This document shows positions 1 through 4,221 of a stretch of DNA of 6,455 nt, piece after piece. This stretch comes from an uncultured Collinsella sp. (GTDB lineage: Bacteria; Actinomycetota; Coriobacteriia; Coriobacteriales; Coriobacteriaceae). The first letter of the stretch is position 1. Every line of letters starts with the position of its first letter. Below the pieces are notes generated by a model, which saw only the letters and a list, made by a program, of their open reading frames with translations, did no database searches and was not told the origin of the DNA. The stretch spans positions 1 to 6,455 of the forward strand of contig UREM01000055.1 of the NCBI GenBank assembly GCA_900546775.1. The letters are read 5' to 3'. Position numbers and translations under genes: made by a program.

Positions 1-40
1 GGAAACTGAGTACGGGACCCGCCCAAACCGTCCTGCTCAA

Positions 41-58
41 TCGCCCTTGTGGCGTTAG
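41..58. repeat. 18-base direct repeat, copy 1
   Basis: The sequence TCGCCCTTGTGGCGTTAG is identical to the copy at 150-167, 109 bases downstream. It contains a small dyad, CGCC (42-45) with GGCG (51-54), around a CTTGT loop. An exact 18-base match is unlikely by chance in so short a stretch. The single pair, wide spacing and short unit do not fit a CRISPR array. Confidence 0.8.
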
Positions 59-149
59 TGTCGGAAAAATAAGACGTTGCTTTTTGCCCCCTGCGGAAAG
101 ATAGGGGAACTAAGCCCTCGTCCCTCCCAGGTTGACCTACTCGAGGTCG

Positions 150-167
150 TCGCCCTTGTGGCGTTAG
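150..167. repeat. 18-base direct repeat, copy 2
   Basis: This is the second exact copy of TCGCCCTTGTGGCGTTAG. Here the repeat also supplies the right arm of a longer dyad: AGGGCT at 166-171 pairs with AGCCCT at 113-118. The copy therefore sits inside a potential three-way junction with hairpins at 134-148 and 151-163. Confidence 0.8.
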
Positions 168-191
168 GGCTGAAAGGGTGGGGCGCGTGGG

Positions 192-815
192 TTATTTGGT
201 TGTTAGGGTTAGTAGGTCGTTGGGGGTTTTGAGGTTGTAGGTGGCGTTTGGGATATCTTGGTGTGATCCCCATGCTGCTCGGGCAAAACTGACCCCTGCT
301 GAAGTTGCGCATTGTTCGTCGTAGACGGTGTCGCCAACGTAGACGACGTTGCCAGGATTCGCGCCCGTACGCCGGAGATATTCGAGCATGGGTGCGGGTG
401 CGGGTTTATGTTCGGTTGTGTCTTCGACAAGGATGATGTGCTCAAAATACTTATCGAAACCAAGGGGTGCAATTTCTTTTGTGTATTCGTCGCGCGCACG
501 TGAGGAGACGATGCCAAGTTTGCAGCCGCTATCGGCGAGTGTTGCGATGACTTCAAGCAAACCTGGAAACACGCTGATGGTGCTTTTAAAGCTGGTGGCA
601 ACTTGGCACCAGCGATCCAACGTTGCCTGCGAGTAGATTCCAAGTTTCTCAAGGGCATCCTTGCCGGGTATGCCGAGGGCAAATTCAAGCTCGTGTCGGG
701 GGAGCGTTTTGCCGGTCTCTTCTTGGACAATCTGGACAAGCGATGATAGAACGCTTTCTTCTGTATCTGCCAATGTCCCATCAACGTCAAATACGATATG
801 GTCAAAGTGCTTCAT
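192..815 (-). CDS. HAD-superfamily phosphatase, phosphoglycolate phosphatase-like
   Basis: This 207-residue soluble protein is a complete HAD subfamily IA hydrolase, probably a Mg-dependent phosphatase acting on a small phosphorylated metabolite. Motif I is FDVDGTLADT, with the nucleophile D10 and the general acid/base D12. Residues about 16-82 form the alpha-helical C1 cap. Motif II is the serine in IVSSR (S104), motif III is K137 in EHKPAP, and motif IV is GDTVYDE with D162 and D166. Length and motif order match Gph/PgmB-like enzymes, but cap sequences do not let me name the substrate. The ATG start follows an AGAGGAG ribosome binding site 7 bases upstream (minus strand, 823-829). The gene lies 56 bases downstream of the AraC-type regulator on the same strand, so co-transcription is plausible. 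No terminator is obvious after it. Confidence 0.93.
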   Translation of the reverse strand: MKHFDHIVFDVDGTLADTEESVLSSLVQIVQEETGKTLPRHELEFALGIPGKDALEKLGIYSQATLDRWCQVATSFKSTISVFPGLLEVIATLADSGCKLGIVSSRARDEYTKEIAPLGFDKYFEHIILVEDTTEHKPAPAPMLEYLRRTGANPGNVVYVGDTVYDEQCATSAGVSFARAAWGSHQDIPNATYNLKTPNDLLTLTTK

Positions 816-871
816 ATGATTGCTCCTCTCTGTTGTTTGCCTGCAAGTTTGATGCGGTGACAGAAGAAAGG

Positions 872-1810
872 CTAGCGGGATTTCTGCCTGGTGCTATCGA
901 GATTCTGCCTCGCTGCTCGATAGCTCGAAGGAGTGCATCCCATTTGTTCTTTAAATACCTGGCCAAGATGGCTTGCTGTCGCAAAGCCGCATTGGCGCGC
1001 GACTGTCTGGACCGTTCGCGTGGTGTGTGTCAAAAGTTCGCAAGCACGGTTTACGCGGTATGCGCGCAGATATGCCGCCGGGGTCGTTCCTGCGCAAGCT
1101 TCGATAATGCGGTAACACTCTCTTTCGCTTACGCCGGCTGCAGATGCCATCTGGGGCACATCTATAGCGGCTGCATAGTTCGCGCGGATATAGTCCAGGA
1201 TTGCCTTGAACTGTACGTCGCGGTTGGTCATCCAAGAGGCGTTGTCGGAGGAAAAGAGCGGTTCGGCCTTGGCGTAAATCTGAATCCAGAGCTCTGACAA
1301 GCTATTCCGAAGCGCCATCTCGTTCTGCGGCCGTTGAAGGTCGTGGTTAAAGGAACTCTTTAGCAAATCGATAAAGGGCATATCGTCGGGGTTGGTGGGC
1401 GACCATTTGAGCACATCGACGCCTCGACATTGCAGCAAAGGATTGATATAGCGCTTTTGAAGGCGTCCCGCGGGATCGCCGAGCATCGACGGCTGAAAGA
1501 TATGCAACATTTGAATGGCTGGTGCCGAATTGGGTGATTGCAGCGTGCTGTGCAAAACGCCGCCGTTGATAAAGCCGGCGGACCCTTCCTCAAAGCGTAC
1601 GTGCTCATGAGCCGCGCGCGTTCGATAGTCAATCGCTCCCTGTTCCATGTAGAAAAGCTCAACTTCGGAATGCCAGTGCCAGGGGACGGAATTGCCCGGA
1701 TAGCGAGCGAATTCTGCGCGTTCGGCAATATAGGGCCAGTCTTCGGCGGTCTCGGGAAACGCTTCCTCGCGTCCTCCGCGGTGCAATTCTATGTGATCCA
1801 TGTTTCGCAT
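872..1810 (-). CDS. AraC-family transcriptional regulator with N-terminal cupin
   Basis: This 312-residue protein is a typical cupin-plus-AraC regulator. Residues about 30-110 contain the cupin, with the signature HWHSEVELFY at 45-54, which in this family begins the small-molecule-binding barrel. Residues about 199-300 are the AraC/XylS DNA-binding domain: a first helix-turn-helix near 217-243 (DVPQMASAAGVSERECYRI) and a second near 267-294, ending in the usual GCTPSSYR motif. In the family such proteins activate or repress sugar or carbon-source genes; the ligand cannot be read here. The neighbour downstream is a HAD phosphatase, a possible co-transcribed partner. ATG 1808-1810 is chosen as start. 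No Shine-Dalgarno sequence precedes it or the alternative Met4 (1799-1801), but a TATACT hexamer is placed for leaderless transcription from this ATG. Confidence 0.93.
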   Translation of the reverse strand: MRNMDHIELHRGGREEAFPETAEDWPYIAERAEFARYPGNSVPWHWHSEVELFYMEQGAIDYRTRAAHEHVRFEEGSAGFINGGVLHSTLQSPNSAPAIQMLHIFQPSMLGDPAGRLQKRYINPLLQCRGVDVLKWSPTNPDDMPFIDLLKSSFNHDLQRPQNEMALRNSLSELWIQIYAKAEPLFSSDNASWMTNRDVQFKAILDYIRANYAAAIDVPQMASAAGVSERECYRIIEACAGTTPAAYLRAYRVNRACELLTHTTRTVQTVARQCGFATASHLGQVFKEQMGCTPSSYRAARQNLDSTRQKSR

Positions 1811-1822
1811 GGCATCAGTATA
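1810..1822 (-). promoter_or_regulatory. Putative -10 element for a leaderless AraC transcript
   Basis: On the minus strand TATACT occupies 1822-1817. Counting the usual six bases after the hexamer puts +1 exactly on the A of the AraC ATG at 1810. There is no recognisable -35 TTG motif at 17-18 bases spacing and no ribosome binding site. The match rests on one hexamer plus spacing, so it is tentative. Confidence 0.35.
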
Positions 1823-1953
1823 AAGCGCGATGGGCTTAGATTGCTCTTGCCTGTTCGGGGAACGCCTTGTTTAGGGATGCTTGGAGTTTTTCGAACGATG
1901 CTCGCAAGTTGTGGCTCTGGTTGGTTGAGCGTTTGGCTTTTGTGGTGGGGGAG

Positions 1954-2064
1954 TCGAGGAGGCCGTCTCTCTGTGTCGGGGGGAAGGAGAAAAGGACTGC
2001 ATGTTTTAGGGATGGCTGCCGTGCTACGGCATTGGAAGAATGCATGCTTATGCGGCCTCCTCGA
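1954..2064. repeat. Long-range 12-base perfect inverted repeat enclosing a hairpin
   Basis: TCGAGGAGGCCG at 1954-1965 is the exact reverse complement of CGGCCTCCTCGA at 2053-2064, with 87 bases between them. G-T wobbles at each end could extend the helix by one pair. The enclosed stretch contains the 6-bp hairpin at 2017-2031. This could close a structured RNA or be the terminal repeats of a very small non-autonomous element; no flanking target duplication is evident. Confidence 0.6.
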
Positions 2065-2200
2065 TGTCCACCAAAAGGTTGCGCACGGGGTGTGCTGCTA
2101 GGTCCCGTGCGTTGGCAGTATTATGCCGCGAGCGCAGATAAGGAAGCGCTAAAGAAAGGCTTAATGAGGTTTGACGTTGCGATGAAACCGCAGGTAAAAG
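2048..2200 (-). other. Open frame without a start codon, possible gene remnant
   Basis: On the minus strand 50 sense codons run between a TAG (2201-2203) and a TAA (2048-2050). The last residues read NARDLAAHPVRNLLVDIEEAA, which looks more protein-like than the surrounding frames. No ATG or other credible start with a ribosome binding site precedes it; the only in-frame GTG and TTG codons fall in the last 12 codons. It could be the tail of a decayed gene, or simply one reading of the structured repeat that occupies the same bases. I do not recognise the family. Confidence 0.2.
2082..2111. repeat. Hairpin with 8-bp GC-rich stem
   Basis: CGCACGGG at 2082-2089 pairs perfectly with CCCGTGCG at 2104-2111 around a 14-base loop. 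A second, smaller dyad (GGCA/TGCC at 2114-2127) follows directly. Neither orientation has a T-run after the stem, so it is not a standard intrinsic terminator. It is probably part of the structured element spanning roughly 1950-2130. Confidence 0.6.
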
Positions 2201-2300
2201 CTATCGAGTAACACTCTTGAAAGGTTTTGGGCTTAAGGGTTTTCTAAGGTTTGTGGCGCGGATGTGGCTTGCCTGTGTGGGGCGTGTGGACGGCTCGTTC

Positions 2301-3287
2301 CTAGCGCTGCGGTGCGGCGGCGCGTACTTGTTCGATGACCTTTTCCATCGTGGCGTCGATGCGGTCCTTTTTGAGTTCGCATTCCCAGATGGTTATGGGC
2401 GTCCAGCCCATTTGAGTGAGTGCTGCCACGGCAGCGCGGTCGCGCTCGACGTTGCGACGGAACTTTGCCTCCCAAAACTCAACGTTGCGCTTGGGCTGGC
2501 TAGGGTTGCACTTGGGGCAGCGGTGCCAAAAGCAGCCGTTGACGAAGATGGCGATCTTGCGCCCGGGAAAGGCGATGTCGGGCTTGCCGGGAACCTTCCA
2601 TTCCAAGCGATAACCCGTAAGGCCCGCTGCCCGCAGGCGCTGGCGAACGAGCAGCTCGGGTTTGGTGTTCGCACGCTTGTTGCCCTTCATGGACTTTTTG
2701 ATGGCGGCGCGACGGCGGACCAGTTCGCGCTCGTCGGCGGAAAGGTCCGAGGTATCGATGCCGTCGAGCAGGCCGGGCTTGGGGCGCTTTTTGGTGCGGC
2801 GCTTGGCTTTGCGCTTGGGTTTGGTAACAGGCTCGTCGGCTGTGTTGGGCGCGGCGTCATCGGCGGCGCTTGCCTCAAGCCGATCTTCCTTTAGCTCAAT
2901 CAGGGCATCAATGAGCCCTTTGTCGGCGGGCATCCATTCCACCGTGGCAAGCGAGGTGCGCGGAATCCAGCGGATATCGAGTTGGCGGTCATGCTTCTGG
3001 GGCTCATCGGATTCATCGGCGAGCGAGCAGTAGTAGCACTCCATGGAGAGATGAAAATCGGGGTAGTCATACTCAACGGTATAGAAATCGCGCAGGTTGG
3101 TGACTTTTACCTGCAGCTCTTCCATGAGCTCGCGGCGTACGGCGTCCTCGGGCGTCTCGCCGCGCATGAGCTTGCCGCCGGGGAACTCCCAAAGTCCCTG
3201 CATGTCGCCATAGCCGCGCTGCACGGCAAGCAGCTCGTCAGATCCATCCTTGCGAATGATCCCAGCGGCAACATGAACAGTCTTCAA
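2301..3287 (-). CDS. Nudix hydrolase - Vsr mismatch endonuclease fusion
   Basis: This 328-residue protein has two DNA-maintenance domains. Residues about 1-133 are a MutT-like Nudix hydrolase: the box runs from G38 to V60 (GGKLMRGE at 37-44, RELMEEL at 52-58), with Q59 where the consensus has Gly. Such enzymes hydrolyse (d)NTPs, often oxidised ones, to monophosphates. Residues about 135-190 are a linker with a basic run, KPKRKAKRRTKKRPKP (156-171). Residues about 192-322 match Vsr, which nicks beside T:G mismatches: D237 in GKPDIAF (catalytic Asp), GCFWH (251-255), NVERD (279-283) and IWECEL (300-305). Likely zinc ligands are C252, C257, C260 and C303. The TTG start is preferred because a GAGAGAGGA site lies 6 bases upstream and the Nudix fold begins at once (KTVHVAAGII). 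The frame stays open further upstream only as antisense to the ABC gene. No cytosine methyltransferase, the usual Vsr partner, is in the window. Confidence 0.9.
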   Translation of the reverse strand: MKTVHVAAGIIRKDGSDELLAVQRGYGDMQGLWEFPGGKLMRGETPEDAVRRELMEELQVKVTNLRDFYTVEYDYPDFHLSMECYYCSLADESDEPQKHDRQLDIRWIPRTSLATVEWMPADKGLIDALIELKEDRLEASAADDAAPNTADEPVTKPKRKAKRRTKKRPKPGLLDGIDTSDLSADERELVRRRAAIKKSMKGNKRANTKPELLVRQRLRAAGLTGYRLEWKVPGKPDIAFPGRKIAIFVNGCFWHRCPKCNPSQPKRNVEFWEAKFRRNVERDRAAVAALTQMGWTPITIWECELKKDRIDATMEKVIEQVRAAAPQR

Positions 3288-3293
3288 CAGGAG

Positions 3294-3302
3294 TCCTCTC
3301 TC
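3294..3302 (-). promoter_or_regulatory. Ribosome binding site fixing the TTG start of the Nudix-Vsr gene
   Basis: Minus-strand GAGAGAGGA ends 6 bases before TTG at 3285-3287. No ATG or GTG is equally well placed, and the Nudix domain starts within a few residues. This supports TTG initiation over the much longer frame that continues upstream. Confidence 0.7.
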
Positions 3303-3334
3303 AACATCAACACATGGCAGGGTAGCTACCCGTA

Positions 3335-3352
3335 CCTTACACAACGGTAAGG
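3335..3352 (-). promoter_or_regulatory. MerR-like dyad, candidate operator of the Nudix-Vsr gene
   Basis: CCTTAC and GTAAGG form a perfect 6+6 dyad with a 6-base centre. Read on the minus strand, TTGCCT (3355-3350) overlaps the first arm. MerR-family operators are dyads of this kind placed between -35 and -10 with an over-long spacer. A TAGCTA that could serve as -10 lies 21 bases beyond TTGCCT, longer than the usual 19-20, so the promoter assignment is weak while the dyad itself is certain. Confidence 0.35.
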
Positions 3353-3387
3353 CAAGCGTAAGCCATATCGATGGTAGCCGACTCGGC

Positions 3388-3425
3388 TTCTTGCGACTAT
3401 AGATGCCGTAGACTAATCGCAAGAA
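3388..3425 (+). promoter_or_regulatory. 9-bp perfect inverted repeat at the ABC transporter promoter/RBS
   Basis: TTCTTGCGA (3388-3396) and TCGCAAGAA (3417-3425) are exact reverse complements separated by 20 bases. The candidate -10 TATAGA (3398-3403) lies between the arms, and the right arm overlaps the first two bases of the AAAGGA ribosome binding site. The repeat could be a two-site operator bracketing the start of transcription. If both arms are transcribed, it could instead be a hairpin limiting ribosome access. Confidence 0.5.
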
Positions 3426-3435
3426 AGGACTCGGT

Positions 3436-4221
3436 ATGCAAACCACGCACATGGCGACCCCGGTACTGGAGGTCGCGCATCTCGAAAAGGTATATGGAGC
3501 GCTGGGCAACGTGACCCGCGCGCTCAACGACGTCAGCTTTACCGTCAACCGCGGCGAATTCGTTGGCATCATGGGCGCCTCGGGCTCGGGCAAGTCGACG
3601 TTGCTCAACTGCGTCTCGACCATCGATAGCGCTACGAGCGGCACCATCCGCATCAACGGCCAGGACGTAACACGCATGAAGCAGGCCAAGCTCTCGCAGT
3701 TCCGCCGCGAGGAGCTGGGCTTTATCTTCCAGGACTCTAACCTGCTCGATACGCTCACGGCACGCGAGAACATCGCCCTGCCGCTCACCATCGCCCGCAC
3801 AAACTCGGCAGAGATCTCGACCCGCGTGCAGGATGTGGCAGCGCGCCTGTCCATCAGTCAGGTGCTCGACAAGTATCCCTACCAGATGTCCGGCGGTCAG
3901 CAGCAGCGCGTTGCCGCGGCTCGTGCGCTCGTCACCGACCCCACCATGATCATGGCCGACGAGCCCACCGGCGCCCTCGATTCCAAGAGCGCTCGCCTGC
4001 TGCTCGAGAGCCTGGAGGCCCTTAACCGCCGCCTGCGCGCTACCGTGCTCATGGTCACGCACGATAGCTTTGCCGCCAGCTACACGAGCCGTGTGCTGTT
4101 TATCCGCGACGGCAAGATCTTCACCGAGCTGCGCCGCGGCGACACCGACCGCCGAGAGTTCTTCGACCGCATTATGGAGGTCGTTGCCATGATGGGCGGT
4201 GAGGGCTCCGATGCTCTGTAA
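3436..4221 (+). CDS. ABC transporter ATP-binding protein, BceA/MacB-type
   Basis: This 261-residue cytoplasmic ATPase should dimerise and drive the permease encoded next. All ABC motifs are intact: Walker A GASGSGKST (47-55), Q-loop Q99 in FIFQDSNLLD, signature SGGQQQR (152-158), Walker B MIMADE (171-176) with catalytic E176, D-loop GALD (179-182) and switch H209 in VTHD. The FQDSNLLDTLT stretch and the LNCVSTID segment after Walker A are typical of BceA-like subunits of peptide-resistance and sensing transporters. Its length is normal for the family (about 250). ATG 3436 has an AAAGGA site 6 bases upstream; Met6 is a possible but less well supported start. The stop codon overlaps the permease start by 11 bases, indicating translational coupling. 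Substrate is inferred from the family only; lipid II-binding or other cationic peptides are the usual candidates. Confidence 0.95.
   Translation: MQTTHMATPVLEVAHLEKVYGALGNVTRALNDVSFTVNRGEFVGIMGASGSGKSTLLNCVSTIDSATSGTIRINGQDVTRMKQAKLSQFRREELGFIFQDSNLLDTLTARENIALPLTIARTNSAEISTRVQDVAARLSISQVLDKYPYQMSGGQQQRVAAARALVTDPTMIMADEPTGALDSKSARLLLESLEALNRRLRATVLMVTHDSFAASYTSRVLFIRDGKIFTELRRGDTDRREFFDRIMEVVAMMGGEGSDAL
4201..4205 (+). promoter_or_regulatory. Ribosome binding site deciding the permease start
   Basis: GAGGG lies 5 bases before ATG 4211, inside the end of the ATPase gene. The in-frame GTG at 4199 has no comparable site at a workable distance, and MLCKLAWGNVRR is the expected N-terminus for this permease family. 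This favours the 745-residue product. Confidence 0.6.

Larger units (their letters stand above)
1..191. other. Non-coding, repeat-rich region downstream of the HAD gene
   Basis: I find no convincing gene here. A minus-strand frame enters from the HAD region, but it reads as low-complexity proline/arginine/serine sequence and overlaps the real HAD frame. The stretch holds two copies of an 18-base repeat and several short perfect dyads: CCCCT (88-92) with AGGGG (103-107), AGCCCT (113-118) with AGGGCT (166-171), GACCT (134-138) with AGGTC (144-148), and CGCC (151-154) with GGCG (160-163). No hairpin followed by a clear T-run marks a terminator for the HAD gene. The density of pairing suggests a structured RNA or an extragenic repeat unit; the strand is undecided. 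Confidence 0.5.
1811..2300. other. 490-base intergenic region rich in inverted repeats, no convincing gene
   Basis: Between the AraC gene and the Nudix-Vsr gene lies a long stretch with open frames on both strands (plus 1867-2211 from a TTG; minus 1836-2045 from an ATG). Neither encodes a recognisable domain, and the two overlap almost fully. What stands out is structure: 12-base arms at 1954-1965 and 2053-2064; a hairpin TGCCGT-GCT-ACGGCA at 2017-2031; a hairpin with arms CGCACGGG (2082-2089) and CCCGTGCG (2104-2111); and GGCA (2114-2117) with TGCC (2124-2127). Near 2221-2252 a short degenerate AAGGTTTT-type motif recurs three times. I read it as an extragenic repeat element, a structured RNA or a gene remnant. 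Confidence 0.5.
3288..3435. promoter_or_regulatory. Divergent control region between the Nudix-Vsr and ABC transporter genes
   Basis: These 148 bases must hold promoters for both outward-facing genes. Perfect dyads visible in order are: GGTAGCTACC (3321-3330); CCTTAC-N6-GTAAGG (3335-3352); CCAT-N4-ATGG (3363-3374); AGCCG-N3-CGGCT (3376-3388); and TTCTTGCGA-N20-TCGCAAGAA (3388-3425). A plus-strand TATAGA at 3398-3403 is a candidate -10 for the transporter, without a good -35. On the minus strand TTGCCT (3355-3350) is a candidate -35 for the Nudix-Vsr gene. Confidence 0.6.

Noticed and set aside
41..167. CRISPR array
   Set aside because: Only two 18-base repeats spaced by 91 bases; repeat length, spacer length and copy number do not fit, and no cas genes are present.
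55..312. 85-residue minus-strand frame
   Set aside because: Overlaps the C-terminal coding part of the HAD gene in another frame and reads through the non-coding repeats; no domain or credible start.
2017..2031. Intrinsic terminator
   Set aside because: The hairpin is good, but no T-run follows it on either strand.
1836..2045. 69-residue minus-strand frame from an ATG
   Set aside because: A GAGGAGG sequence lies 10 bases upstream, which is long spacing, and that GAGGAGG is itself one arm of the 12-base inverted repeat. No domain is recognisable, and a miscalled repeat is more likely.
1867..2211. 114-residue plus-strand frame from a TTG
   Set aside because: No ribosome binding site of note, Cys/Trp/Arg-rich composition in most of it, and it coincides with the cluster of inverted repeats and with a competing minus-strand frame. 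The last 30 residues look more protein-like, so it is kept as a note only.
2217..2894. 225-residue plus-strand open frame
   Set aside because: Antisense to the Vsr half of the fusion gene, which has conserved catalytic motifs; the plus-strand translation has none.
3288..3854. Minus-strand extension that would add 189 residues to the N-terminus of the Nudix-Vsr protein
   Set aside because: It runs antisense through the first half of the ABC ATPase gene, shows no domain, and crosses the divergent promoter region. The TTG at 3287 has a good ribosome binding site right before the Nudix fold.
3397..4062. 221-residue minus-strand open frame
   Set aside because: Entirely antisense to the intact ABC ATPase; the His/Arg/Ala/Gly-rich sequence is typical of a GC-rich shadow frame.
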